64,000 bases of DNA from Pedobacter lusitanus (GCF_040026395.1 NZ_CP157278.1:1736001-1800000); one strand, 5' to 3'. Positions 1 to 8,884 are shown, numbered from the stretch's first letter. Translations and numbers: made by a program. The notes: a model not told the origin generated them from the sequence alone.

Positions 1-247
1 CGGCAATTTCCCTGGCAGTAAGTTTAGCTGTACCATTATTAATCAAATGGTTTACAGCTATAGCCTGCAATGGCCTGGATTCATCCCAGTTTACATTTTC
101 AAATACAAATTCAATACGAACAAGCTCCTGTTTTCCGGCATTAACAGTAAATACCTTAATTCCATTAGCTAATTCCTGTTTTTTAGGAGCTATAAAATTT
201 ATATCATTTACCTGTCTCGATTCAGGTATAAGGGTTCGGTTAAGCAT
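1..247 (-). CDS. M16 family peptidase, second subunit (partial)
   Basis: Only the first 82 or so codons are in the window; the gene continues past position 1. The ATG (247-245) overlaps the stop of the upstream M16 gene by 8 nt, so the two are very probably translationally coupled. The N-terminus (LNRTLIPES, then QELANGIKVFTV and an LVRIEFVF strand) resembles the opening of M16B peptidase domains. In Bacteroidota such tandem M16 genes usually encode one subunit with the HxxEH zinc site and one without; this would be the second, but its active-site region is not visible. Likely role is peptide or protein turnover; the substrate is unknown. Confidence 0.8.
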   Translation of the reverse strand, partial: MLNRTLIPESRQVNDINFIAPKKQELANGIKVFTVNAGKQELVRIEFVFENVNWDESRPLQAIAVNHLINNGTAKLTAREIA

Positions 248-1484
248 TTTCGGAAGTTAAATAGTATAAAGTTGAACATTGCTCTCTAACGAAAGTCTTT
301 TTGGCAGCCTGAAGTATTTTTGCTGCGTCAACAGCAAGATACTTCTGAATTTCAGTATTTAATCCATCAGCATCACCTAATAATTCATAATAAGCAAGAT
401 TCATTGCTTTATCAAGCAGGTTCATCTCAGCAAATACCATGATAGACTCCGATTTATTTTTCACTTTTGTTAATTCTGTCTCACTAACCTCTTCTGTAGC
501 AACTTTATTCAGTTCTGCCCAAACAGCTTTCTCCGCAGCTTCTACAGTTACACCCTCACTCAGTTTCCCCTCTATAATAAACAGTCCTTCATCCAGACTA
601 CTGGTAATGTAAGCATGAATATCACTGAATAACTGCTGATCTTTCAATAAACTATTATATAATCTCGAAGATTGTCCCTGAGAAAGCACATCAGACAATA
701 GATCATAGGTCTGAAAATCAGCATCTCTGCGAGCAGGCATTTTAAAGGCCAGATAAAATGCATTTAAAGGTACGTTAGCAATAACAGTTTCTTTACGCTC
801 TTCAGTCTGAACAGGCTCCTGAGGTAAATTTCTGACGTATTTATCTCCGGCAGGAATAGGACTGAACCATTTTTCTGCCAGCAGCTTAATATCTTCTGTT
901 TTTACATTCCCCGCTACTACCATAATAGCATTCTGCGGATTATAATGTTTTTTAAAGAAGGCTTTCACATCCTCCATGGAGGCATTCTCAATCTGCGCGA
1001 GATCTTGTCCTATAGTTGCCCAGCGATAAGCGTGTTTTTTATAAGCAAGCGGTCTTAATTTCAGCCAGACATCACCATAAGGCTGATTTAAATATCTTTG
1101 CTTAAATTCTTCACAAACTACATTACGCTGTGTATCCAGACTTTTCTCAGAAAAGGCAAGACTCAACATACGATCGCTTTCCAGCCAGAAAGCTGTTTCA
1201 ATATTAGTAGCAGGTAAAGTGATATAATAATTGGTTATATCATTGCTGGTGAATGCATTATTTTCGCCTCCTACTCTTTGCAGGGGCTCATCATAACTTG
1301 GTATATTAACTGATCCTCCAAACATGAGATGCTCAAAAAGATGGGCAAAACCAGTTTTCCCTTCTTCTTCATCCCTTGCGCCTACATCGTATAAGATATT
1401 TAATACAGCCATAGGTGTTGTATCATCTTCGTGTACCAGAACACGTAAGCCATTAGCTAGTGTAAAACGATTAAAATCTACCAT
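240..1484 (-). CDS. M16 family zinc metallopeptidase
   Basis: A 414-residue pitrilysin-type (M16B) peptidase. The inverted zinc motif HLFEH is at residues 48-52 (His48, Glu51, His52), and the usual distal Glu lies in NVVCEEFKQ around residue 125. The N-terminal fold is typical (FTLANGLRVLVHED), and the second half carries the M16 C-terminal domain. No signal peptide is seen, so it is probably cytoplasmic. It overlaps the next M16 gene by 8 nt and forms an operon with it. A TATATTTG box lies 18 nt upstream of the start. The family cleaves peptides or misfolded segments; the specific substrate cannot be read from sequence. Confidence 0.92.
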   Translation of the reverse strand: MVDFNRFTLANGLRVLVHEDDTTPMAVLNILYDVGARDEEEGKTGFAHLFEHLMFGGSVNIPSYDEPLQRVGGENNAFTSNDITNYYITLPATNIETAFWLESDRMLSLAFSEKSLDTQRNVVCEEFKQRYLNQPYGDVWLKLRPLAYKKHAYRWATIGQDLAQIENASMEDVKAFFKKHYNPQNAIMVVAGNVKTEDIKLLAEKWFSPIPAGDKYVRNLPQEPVQTEERKETVIANVPLNAFYLAFKMPARRDADFQTYDLLSDVLSQGQSSRLYNSLLKDQQLFSDIHAYITSSLDEGLFIIEGKLSEGVTVEAAEKAVWAELNKVATEEVSETELTKVKNKSESIMVFAEMNLLDKAMNLAYYELLGDADGLNTEIQKYLAVDAAKILQAAKKTFVREQCSTLYYLTSENA

Positions 1485-1501
1485 AAATATATATATGCTG
1501 C

Positions 1502-1509
1502 CAAATATA
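1502..1509 (-). promoter_or_regulatory. Bacteroidota -7 box for the M16 operon
   Basis: On the minus strand this reads TATATTTG, a perfect match to TAnnTTTG, ending 17 nt before the M16 start codon. No clear TTTG element is seen about 20 nt upstream, so support is the -7 box and its placement only. Confidence 0.5.
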
Positions 1510-1613
1510 GGAATAATGATTCAGGCTGAGGAGCCCGTTTAAATTTAGATAATGAAATTTAAACGTACCCCAAATGTGATAATTTCGTGAAATAAAAACA
1601 GAAGAACAAATGG

Positions 1614-1621
1614 TATATTTG
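1614..1621 (+). promoter_or_regulatory. -7 box for mqnC, predicted leaderless start
   Basis: TATATTTG matches TAnnTTTG and ends only 4 nt before the mqnC ATG at 1626. Initiation about 5-7 nt downstream of the box would place the transcript start at or next to the start codon. No good -33 TTTG is seen at the usual distance. Confidence 0.45.
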
Positions 1622-1625
1622 TCGT

Positions 1626-2750
1626 ATGAATACTGCCGAATTATTACAAAGGGCTCTGCAATTCGACTTTTTAACTAAAGAAGAGGGCGTGTTTTTGTAC
1701 CACAATGCCGCTACAGCCGAACTGGCTTTTGTTGCAAATGAACTGAGAAAAAAACAAGTACCAAGCGGAAAGGTTACCTGGCAAATTGATAGAAATGTCA
1801 ATACAACCAATGTTTGTATTGCCAATTGCAAATTTTGCAATTTTTTCAGAAGACCAGGACATGATGAAAGTTATATCACAGATATAGAAACATATAAGGT
1901 TAAGATTGAAGAAACTTTCCGCCTGGGAGGTGATCAGTTATTACTGCAGGGTGGTCATCATCCAGACCTGGGACTTGAGTTTTATGCTGACCTGTTCAGA
2001 AAATTAAAAGAACTTTATCCTGATCTTAAATTACATGCTTTAGGTCCTCCTGAAATCGCACATGTAGCTAAACTTGATAAACTTACTCATACAGAAGTTC
2101 TAAGTGCATTAAAAGCTGCAGGTATGGATTCTTTACCTGGAGCAGGTGCAGAAATTCTGAATGACAGGGTACGCAGACTGATTTCCAAAGGAAAATGTGG
2201 CGGACAGGAATGGCTGGATGTTATGCGTGCTGCACATCAGCTGGATATCACTACTTCAGCAACAATGATGTTTGGTCACGTTGAAACCATAGATGAACGT
2301 TTTGAGCATCTGGTATGGATCCGGGAAGTGCAAAGCGAAAAACCAGAACATGCAAAAGGATTTCTGGCCTTTATTCCGTGGCCATTTCAGGATGATGGTA
2401 CCTTGTTGAAGCGTTTAAGAGGTATTACCAATGATGTTTCCGGAGATGAGTATATCAGAATGCTGGCATTGAGCAGAATTATGCTGCCAAATATCAAAAA
2501 TATACAAGCCTCATGGCTCACTGTAGGTAAAAATGTAGCTCAGCTATGTTTACATGCAGGAGCTAACGATTTTGGCTCTATCATGATTGAAGAAAATGTA
2601 GTTTCGGCTGCAGGTGCGCCACACCGTTTTACGGCAAAAGGAATTCAGGATGCGATCAGAGAAGCGGGTTTTGAGCCTCAGTTAAGAGGTCAGCAATATA
2701 ATTACCGTGATCTTCCCGAACACTTAGAAGAGCAGGTGATCAATTACTAA
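1626..2750 (+). CDS. mqnC: Cyclic dehypoxanthinyl futalosine synthase
   Basis: A radical SAM enzyme of the futalosine route to menaquinone; MqnC cyclises dehypoxanthinyl futalosine. The 4Fe-4S/SAM motif is CIANCKFC (Cys64, Cys68, Cys71). The LLLQGGHHPDL segment, PPEIAHVAKL, the PGAGAEIL stretch and TMMFGHVET agree with MqnC more than with its paralogue MqnE. Length (374 aa) is normal. It is monocistronic here, with the M16 operon divergent upstream and a ferritin-like gene convergent downstream. It implies menaquinone-based respiration without the classical Men pathway. The MqnC versus MqnE choice is by motif memory, so a small doubt remains. Confidence 0.9.
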   Translation: MNTAELLQRALQFDFLTKEEGVFLYHNAATAELAFVANELRKKQVPSGKVTWQIDRNVNTTNVCIANCKFCNFFRRPGHDESYITDIETYKVKIEETFRLGGDQLLLQGGHHPDLGLEFYADLFRKLKELYPDLKLHALGPPEIAHVAKLDKLTHTEVLSALKAAGMDSLPGAGAEILNDRVRRLISKGKCGGQEWLDVMRAAHQLDITTSATMMFGHVETIDERFEHLVWIREVQSEKPEHAKGFLAFIPWPFQDDGTLLKRLRGITNDVSGDEYIRMLALSRIMLPNIKNIQASWLTVGKNVAQLCLHAGANDFGSIMIEENVVSAAGAPHRFTAKGIQDAIREAGFEPQLRGQQYNYRDLPEHLEEQVINY

Positions 2751-2772
2751 TTATAAATTGATGTTATAAAAA

Positions 2773-2800
2773 AAGGAAGAGAGTATGTGCTCTCTTCCTT
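2773..2800 (-). terminator. Intrinsic terminator for the ferritin-like operon
   Basis: Arms AAGGAAGAGAG (2773-2783) and CTCTCTTCCTT (2790-2800) pair perfectly over 11 bp with a 6-nt loop. On the minus strand the stem is followed by a T run, so it ends transcription coming from 2828-3658. It may also act weakly on mqnC. Confidence 0.75.
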
Positions 2801-2827
2801 CCCCATCATAGTCCCCCTCCAAAATTC

Positions 2828-3658
2828 TTATTTAATAAACAGACTGGCTATTGCATTTACCTGAGGCATTGTTAATGGCTCATCAAAAGCTTCTGTAGAA
2901 GCATTTACCGAAAAACCAAGTCCCGGAATATTTATTCCCAGCTGTGTTACATTATCTTCACCCGCATAACTAGATGCAGCTGCAGCAACGCCACTGTCGT
3001 TTGCGCCTGTAATCCATGGTTTCAAAGCCGTTACTCCACCACCGGCAGGAGCTTTACGCATCTGACGGATGTGAGAAGCATGACGAGCTTCAACAGAATG
3101 AATCTGTAATGCAGTTTGCAGTACCCCCGGACTACTCATTAAATTACCAGCCTGACCTTTATATGCTCTTACTCCGGTATCTTCAAACACCTGTGCCACA
3201 GCAAGAAAAGTAGGATAATCAGAAAACACAGTTGGAAAATTCCCTTTTGCAGTAAAATCAAATGAGGCTGCAGTATAAACTACCGGGGTACCACCCGAAG
3301 CCGTAATCGCTCCTTTCAGCAAATTCACATGTGCCAGTTCATGATCTCTGATTGTATTAATTGCGCCTACAGCAGGGGTTCCTGCAGGGATCAGTCCTGC
3401 GGTTCCCGTACCTGTCTGATAGAAATAATATTCCAGATATTCCAGAGTCAAAGCAAAATTCAATACCCCGATCACACTTGCTGAGGTTTGCCCATAAGCT
3501 TTTTTAAACATAGATCCCAACGCCAGTGGCAAAGCAGCAACAGCTACTTTTGAACCGAAATCAAAAAATGATTTCATTGCTGCTCTGCGTGGATTTAAGC
3601 GTTCATACACTTCTGCATCCACTTTTTCAATTTCTTCTAATATGTTAATGATATTCAT
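2828..3658 (-). CDS. Ferritin-like domain protein (PF13668 type), exported
   Basis: 276 aa. The N-terminal 55 residues hold RRAAMKSFFDFGSK and a hydrophobic stretch ending AYGQ, which looks like a twin-arginine (Tat) signal or membrane anchor. The rest has four-helix-bundle metal-site signatures: LEYLEYYFYQ, IRDHELAHVNLL, FEDTGVRAYKG and VEARHASHIRQM. These Glu and ExxH residues are typical of the Ferritin_2/desiccation-related family. Metal binding is inferred and ferroxidase activity is not shown. It lies 10 nt after a paralogous gene, so the two form an operon. The pair is common in soil Bacteroidota; its physiological role is not established. Confidence 0.85.
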   Translation of the reverse strand: MNIINILEEIEKVDAEVYERLNPRRAAMKSFFDFGSKVAVAALPLALGSMFKKAYGQTSASVIGVLNFALTLEYLEYYFYQTGTGTAGLIPAGTPAVGAINTIRDHELAHVNLLKGAITASGGTPVVYTAASFDFTAKGNFPTVFSDYPTFLAVAQVFEDTGVRAYKGQAGNLMSSPGVLQTALQIHSVEARHASHIRQMRKAPAGGGVTALKPWITGANDSGVAAAASSYAGEDNVTQLGINIPGLGFSVNASTEAFDEPLTMPQVNAIASLFIK

Positions 3659-3668
3659 GATTTCCAGG

Positions 3669-4382
3669 TTAAGAAGGTAAATTTGATGCGTTAATTGACG
3701 TTTTGAGATATGCCTTAGCGATCGTCAATACCTGAACAGGTGTTCTTGCACCATCAAGTCCATTCGCATCAACAGCAGTAGAATCAGCAAAAGTACCGTT
3801 GGAGATCAGATCACGAATCAATGCAGCATGACGCGCTTCAACAGAAACTATTTTCCCTGCAATCAATAAATATTCTGATGATTTCAATAGTTTGCCAGCC
3901 CCATTATAAGCTGAAACTCCCAGATCTTCAAATGCTTTGGCAGTACCAAGAACACTTGCTCTGTCCGCAAAATTGATAGATGAAAAATTTACTTCCAGAT
4001 TTTGAATTGCGCCTGTACCCAGAGCCTTTTTAAAGAATTCTCTATGCGCGAGTTCATGATCCCTGATGTCAGTAAGCAGCGCAAGCTCAGCAGCTGATAT
4101 ATTAGCATATGGAGTTTTTACTACGGCATCATAAAATGCCCCCTCTAATTGTTCTAGTGCATAAGCATAATTTAATATGCCCGGATCACCACTACCTAAA
4201 TCCACACCTGTATCAAGCCCTGGCGTAGTATTATGATCTTTTTTACAGCCCGCAGCTATTAAAGCCGCACCTGCCACCCCCGCTCCTGCATATTGCAGAA
4301 AAGATCTGCGTTGCAGTTTGGCAGTCAGAATACCGCTTTCCCGTTGCAGCAATTCTGTCTCTTGTTCTTGTAAACTTTTCAT
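3669..4382 (-). CDS. Ferritin-like domain lipoprotein, Tat-exported
   Basis: 237 aa from the ATG at 4382. The longer frame opening at 4460 adds residues with no signal character, while the 4382 start puts a twin-arginine motif QRRSFLQYAG at the right distance, followed by a hydrophobic segment and a lipobox ending AAGC. It is therefore predicted to be a Tat-exported lipoprotein. The mature part has the same Glu/ExxH pattern as its neighbour (LEQLEGAFYDAV, IRDHELAHREFF, FEDLGVSAYNG, VEARHAALIRDL). First gene of the two-gene ferritin-like operon and divergent from the LytTR/kinase operon. Function beyond probable metal binding is unknown. Confidence 0.85.
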   Translation of the reverse strand: MKSLQEQETELLQRESGILTAKLQRRSFLQYAGAGVAGAALIAAGCKKDHNTTPGLDTGVDLGSGDPGILNYAYALEQLEGAFYDAVVKTPYANISAAELALLTDIRDHELAHREFFKKALGTGAIQNLEVNFSSINFADRASVLGTAKAFEDLGVSAYNGAGKLLKSSEYLLIAGKIVSVEARHAALIRDLISNGTFADSTAVDANGLDGARTPVQVLTIAKAYLKTSINASNLPS

Positions 4383-4537
4383 AAGAAATATTTTATAATT
4401 ATGGTTCAACAATGTGAGGGCCCCCATGATTATACGATGACATACGTCAGATAAAATCATTTGGTTTTTGACTTTTAGAGAAAAATTCTTGTCTACCCCA
4501 TTTTTTTGATAATTTCACCTTATAAAAATATCGGCCT

Positions 4538-5317
4538 GTGTTTAATGTGATTATAGTAGATGATGAAGAATTTGCGCGCTCTTCACTATATTTTCTTTTA
4601 CAGGAAAATTGTGAAAACGTGCACATTTGTGGGATTGCAAAATCAGTAGATGAAGCAAGAGAACTGCTCTCACAATATGAAGTGGATCTCATTTTTTTAG
4701 ATATCGCCATGCCAGGAAAAAATGGCTTTGAGCTTATACCAGATACGAAACAGAGTAATATACAGGTCGTTTTTACCACTGCCTATGACCAGTATGCTTT
4801 GAGAGCAATAAAAGCAAATGCATTGGATTATTTATTAAAGCCAATTGACATAGATGAGCTCAAAGAATCAGTGGAAAAAGCGTCAAAACAGATACGGCTT
4901 ATTGACCAGGAATCTGACAGAAATGAACGCTTAAAAAATTTAGCAAATAATTTAGCAGACAGATCAGAAATAAGAAAATTAAGTTTGCCAAATGGACAGG
5001 GATATACCCTGATTGACATCAATGAAATTATTCATATTGAAGCAGACAGCAATTATTCTATCTTTCATCTGGATAACAGAGAGAAGATTACTGTTTCAAA
5101 AGTTCTAAAGGATTATGAAGAAATTTTGCCTGAGGATCAGTTTATCCGTATTCATAAATCCAGCATTGTGAACTTAAATTATCTTAAAGAATACAGTTCC
5201 AGAAATGGTCTTGAAGTTTTGCTGAAGAATGGAGAAAAAATTGCTGTATCAAGACGAAGAGCAAGTATTTTTGCAGAAAAAGTAAAACAATACACTAATT
5301 TCACCAGTGATAAATAA
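4538..5317 (+). CDS. LytTR-family response regulator
   Basis: 259 aa. REC domain at residues 1-120 with the acidic pair Asp8/Asp9, phospho-acceptor Asp55 (DLIFLDIAMPG) and the conserved Lys in LLKPID; LytTR DNA-binding domain from about 150 on (IIHIEADSNYSIF, FIRIHKSSIVNLNYL). The start is GTG at 4538: the frame has a stop at 4523 and no ATG near the expected N-terminus. Its end overlaps the next gene, a PF06580 kinase, by 11 nt, so they are a cognate pair. The target promoter is unknown; the divergent ferritin-like operon is the obvious candidate. Confidence 0.9.
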   Translation: MFNVIIVDDEEFARSSLYFLLQENCENVHICGIAKSVDEARELLSQYEVDLIFLDIAMPGKNGFELIPDTKQSNIQVVFTTAYDQYALRAIKANALDYLLKPIDIDELKESVEKASKQIRLIDQESDRNERLKNLANNLADRSEIRKLSLPNGQGYTLIDINEIIHIEADSNYSIFHLDNREKITVSKVLKDYEEILPEDQFIRIHKSSIVNLNYLKEYSSRNGLEVLLKNGEKIAVSRRRASIFAEKVKQYTNFTSDK

Positions 5318-8255
5318 AGCCAAAGCTTTCGGTATAAGAGGAATAGTCCTGATCATCCTTTTACTTGTTTCAGGTACTTACAGTTATGGTCAGACTACTT
5401 TCATTAAACATTACAGTACCAAAGATGGTTTACCGAGCAATAGTTGTTATTTTATCCTGCAGGATAAAAAAGGTTATATCTGGGTCGCGTCCGATGCAGG
5501 TGTAAGCAGATTTGATGGAAAAGTTTTTGAAACATTTTCAGTTGATGACGGATTACCTGATAATCAGATAATCAGGCTGAATGAAGATCGCTCCGGAAGA
5601 ATCTGGTTTTCATCATTAAATGGTCAGCTCAGTTATTTCAAAAATGGTATCATTTACAACGAAAGCAATGATAACCTGCTTAAACTCTTAAAATTCAATG
5701 GTGTTGTCACTTCATTCTTTGAAGACAGTAAAGGCAGTATATGGTTTGGAACGAATAAAAATCTGCTGGCCAGATGGGATGGCAGATTTCTAACTAAATA
5801 CACCTCGGTCAATCCTTCCAGTCAATTCATCAATACTTTTATTTACGAAGATCAATCAGGAAGAATATGGGCGTCAAGCGCACATTGTCTGCGTATTTTT
5901 GACGGAAAAACATTTAACAAGACAACTTTTCATATCAGTCCCCTATCCTATAGAACTGCTAAAAACCTACCAGATAAAACCATGTATTTCCTCGACCGGG
6001 AGGGCTTGAATTTTAAAAATGGTACGCAGCAACAATTGACTATGAAAATCGACAGCTCTTTGCTGGCAGATAATCCAGGTTATTTTTATGCTGAAAATAA
6101 GCATGACTTATGGTTAACCACAGGTTCCGGAGTCTATCATCTGGAAGCAGATGGCACAAAAACACATTATCTGCATAACCTGACCACAAATCAGGTTACC
6201 AAAGATACCAGAGAAAATATGTGGTTTGCCACAAGCAATGGCATTTATATGCTGCCCAAGAAGTCAAAAAGAGTTTATATCGTAGACAATTATCATGGCC
6301 TGAGCAATAATATTGTAAAAAGTGTATTGAAAGACCATAGCGGAAAATTGTGGTTAGGTCTGGAAAATGGAAAAATAAATATACTCAGTAAACCTGATTA
6401 TAAGATCAATAAAATTGATCTGCCTGACCAGAAAAAATTCAGCAGCATTAAACAAATCAGTACGGACACAAGTGGGGAAACTATATTTTTCAGCTCAGAT
6501 TATGGCCTGGGAATGCTTTCCGCAAAAAATGCAAAGACAAAAAACATCAGATATCTGCGGGAAACTCATAATTCGGGTTTTGTACTTAAAAGTTTTAGTC
6601 TCAGCAGTAAAAATCAGCTTTCACTTGCCCTCTCCTCAGGCGTGGTTATGCTGAATGATCCATTTAACAAATTATCATTCACATCATCAAATTATAAAGA
6701 AGGTGAAAATTTCTTTAGTAGCAGAGCTTATCGTGTCTATTATGACAGAGATGATAATCTATGGTTTTCCAATGTGAATGGCCTGGCAGAATTATCTGGA
6801 GGAAAACTGATCAGGCATTATCAGCATCACCCTCTTCTAACCAAAAGGATTAATGATATTGCCCAGTTACCTGACGGAACTATAGTTCTGGCTACGGATG
6901 GATACGGATTACTTTTTCTCAAAAATAATTTGCTTATCAGGCAGATCACAAGAGAAGACGGGCTAGCTAATAATATCTGTAAAAAACTATTTATACAAAA
7001 AGATCATGTGTGGGTGATTACCGGTGGTGGAATAAACAGGATCTTTCTGAACGGAAAAAATCCTGTAGAATCATTTGAATACACAAACAATCTGCTTGAT
7101 AATGATATTAATGAACTATTCGTGGATCAGGATACAGCATATTTTGCTACCAACCATGGATTGGTCTTCTTTGCCAATACCCCTTTTGACCGGAATAAAG
7201 AAGTCCCGAAAGTATTAATTTCTGCTATTATCAATAACAGAAAACCCTTGAGTATTAATACCAGTTCCTTCAATTTAGCACCGGCAGATAACAATATTAC
7301 TTTCTATTACAGTGCACTCGATTTTCAGAACAATTATATTTTATACCGTTACAGACTAAAAGAGACCAGTCCATGGACTGAAACCAGAAACAGAAGACTG
7401 GAATTTTCTTCACTGGAGCCAGGTATCTATAAATTTGAACTCAGCGCCAGAACAAATAACAGCCAGTGGAGCAAGCCAGTTGAAGTTAGTTTCATACTAA
7501 AAGCGCATTTCTGGCATTCCTGGTGGTTTATATTTCTCATTCTTCTTATTGCCAGTTTTAGCTTTTATAAAATAGCTGTAATTGTGACCAAGCAGCAAAA
7601 AGACAAAGAACAGCAAAGACTTTTATTAAAGAATAAAATTCTAATGCTCGAACAACAGGCACTCCAGGCTATGATGAATCCACACTTTGTCTTTAATGTA
7701 ATGAACTCTATTCAGCATTATATTAATACCAAAGACACTTCATCAGCAAATAAAATACTTACTGGTTTTGCAAGACTGATCAGAAAAAATCTGGATATCT
7801 GTACCAAAAGCTTTATTTCCATAGAAGAGGAAATTGAATACCTGTCGCTTTACCTGGTTCTTGAAAAGAAGAGATTTGGAGAAAAATTCAGTTACACTAT
7901 TGATATATCGCCTGATATAGATCAGGATGAGACTATGATTCCTTCTATGATTTTACAGCCTTATATAGAAAATGCGATCTGGCATGGGCTGATGCCCAAA
8001 GATGATGGAGGTAGTATTGCTATTGTCATTAAACATGAAGGAGCTGATCATTTACTGATTCAAATTATAGATGATGGTGTTGGAATAGACAATTCCTTAA
8101 GCATAAAAAAAGATAAGCATGAAAGTAAAGGAATGAGTCTGACACAGGAAAGAATAAATCTGATCAACCAGATTGAGGTAAATCCTATACAGATTAGTAT
8201 TAAACAGAACGGTGATTCAGGTACAACTATCTCTATTTTAGTCCCAAACAGATAA
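5307..8255 (+). CDS. Propeller-type sensor histidine kinase (reg_prop, Y_Y_Y, His_kinase)
   Basis: 982 aa starting at GTG, with an N-terminal signal segment ending near SYGQ. Residues about 30-650 are two-component-propeller repeats (recurring D..G.IW.. units such as DRSGRIWFSSLNG and DSKGSIWFGTNKN); about 650-740 is a Y_Y_Y immunoglobulin-like domain; one membrane segment follows (SWWFIFLILLIASFSF). The cytoplasmic part has a coiled linker, a PF06580 kinase box with His793 in NPHFVFN, an N box (ENAIWHG) and a G box (DDGVGID). It overlaps its LytTR regulator by 11 nt. Unlike hybrid SusR-type sensors it has no AraC or REC part. Periplasmic ligand unknown. Confidence 0.9.
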   Translation: MINKAKAFGIRGIVLIILLLVSGTYSYGQTTFIKHYSTKDGLPSNSCYFILQDKKGYIWVASDAGVSRFDGKVFETFSVDDGLPDNQIIRLNEDRSGRIWFSSLNGQLSYFKNGIIYNESNDNLLKLLKFNGVVTSFFEDSKGSIWFGTNKNLLARWDGRFLTKYTSVNPSSQFINTFIYEDQSGRIWASSAHCLRIFDGKTFNKTTFHISPLSYRTAKNLPDKTMYFLDREGLNFKNGTQQQLTMKIDSSLLADNPGYFYAENKHDLWLTTGSGVYHLEADGTKTHYLHNLTTNQVTKDTRENMWFATSNGIYMLPKKSKRVYIVDNYHGLSNNIVKSVLKDHSGKLWLGLENGKINILSKPDYKINKIDLPDQKKFSSIKQISTDTSGETIFFSSDYGLGMLSAKNAKTKNIRYLRETHNSGFVLKSFSLSSKNQLSLALSSGVVMLNDPFNKLSFTSSNYKEGENFFSSRAYRVYYDRDDNLWFSNVNGLAELSGGKLIRHYQHHPLLTKRINDIAQLPDGTIVLATDGYGLLFLKNNLLIRQITREDGLANNICKKLFIQKDHVWVITGGGINRIFLNGKNPVESFEYTNNLLDNDINELFVDQDTAYFATNHGLVFFANTPFDRNKEVPKVLISAIINNRKPLSINTSSFNLAPADNNITFYYSALDFQNNYILYRYRLKETSPWTETRNRRLEFSSLEPGIYKFELSARTNNSQWSKPVEVSFILKAHFWHSWWFIFLILLIASFSFYKIAVIVTKQQKDKEQQRLLLKNKILMLEQQALQAMMNPHFVFNVMNSIQHYINTKDTSSANKILTGFARLIRKNLDICTKSFISIEEEIEYLSLYLVLEKKRFGEKFSYTIDISPDIDQDETMIPSMILQPYIENAIWHGLMPKDDGGSIAIVIKHEGADHLLIQIIDDGVGIDNSLSIKKDKHESKGMSLTQERINLINQIEVNPIQISIKQNGDSGTTISILVPNR

Positions 8256-8441
8256 CATTTACCGTTTACTCAATGATACCTACCACTTACTAAGTATTAT
8301 TCGTTTAAAATTAAAATTGCATTAAACTTGTTATAGATATTAAAACAAACAAAGTTTGTAAAAAGCGTTCTTATAGAATTGGCAAAAGATATTTTTAACC
8401 TAACCTAAAACTTATCTCAATTCAGGTTTCATTTGTGTGTT

Positions 8442-8480
8442 AAAAGTGGTAAAGTAAAAACTTTACCACTTTTTTTTTGC
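8442..8480 (+). terminator. Intrinsic terminator
   Basis: Perfect 13-bp stem (8442-8454 with 8461-8473; core AAGTGGTAAAG), 6-nt loop TAAAAA, running straight into a T tract on the plus strand. Confidence 0.88.
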
Positions 8481-8576
8481 ACTTATACCCCGTTTACTAT
8501 TGATCTGATCAGCAACCTATTGAAGAACTTCCGCTGAAATTTGAAAAAAGTTCTTTTTTTGAAAAGCTTTTTGTGT

Positions 8577-8584
8577 TAAATTTG
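8577..8584 (+). promoter_or_regulatory. -7 box upstream of the small acidic gene
   Basis: TAAATTTG matches TAnnTTTG. A TTTG at 8558-8561 is present but only 15 nt upstream, shorter than the usual 19-21. It would give a leader of about 95 nt. Confidence 0.35.
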
Positions 8585-8683
8585 ATTGAGCAAAAAATGA
8601 TTAAAAACAGCTTTGATGCTATTTAAAAAGATTTTTTGTAAATTTAACGTATCAACAACCTCTGGTAATTTTATTTAAGACAA

Positions 8684-8884
8684 ATGACAACTCCAAAAAA
8701 ATCTGTTAAGAAAGGTTCATTAGATGATCAGGCACAGGACAAAGAAATGAATGATGAAAATTCTTATGGCTCCATCGACAAAAAGAAAACTTATGACGAT
8801 GATGATGATGACTTTGATCTTCCCTTAGATGATCTGGACACCTTCGACGACTTTGATTCAGAAGATGACGATGATACTTACTAA
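8684..8884 (+). CDS. Small highly acidic protein, unknown function
   Basis: 66 aa. The first third is basic and polar; the last 30 residues are dominated by Asp (runs of six and four, and the repeated pattern LDDLDTFDDFDSEDDDD). There is no signal peptide, membrane segment or known domain. It has its own AT-rich upstream region and an excellent terminator directly behind it, so it is an independent, probably well-transcribed unit. The composition suggests an intrinsically disordered, possibly cation- or protein-binding tail. I do not recognise a function. Confidence 0.7.
   Translation: MTTPKKSVKKGSLDDQAQDKEMNDENSYGSIDKKKTYDDDDDDFDLPLDDLDTFDDFDSEDDDDTY

Larger units (their letters stand above)
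8256..8683 (+). other. 428-bp gap; possible long 3' UTR or small RNA
   Basis: No open frame with coding character is seen. It holds a strong terminator at 8442-8473, almost 190 nt after the kinase stop, preceded by a small hairpin (ACAAAC/GTTTGT, 8345-8359). The distance suggests either a long 3' UTR or an independent small RNA ending at the terminator. After the terminator comes AT-rich promoter sequence for the small acidic gene. No tRNA fold was recognised. Confidence 0.35.

Noticed and set aside
4383..4460. Longer N-terminus of the ferritin-like lipoprotein
   Set aside because: It would bury the Tat signal and lipobox 26 residues further in; the start at 4382 is consistent with export.
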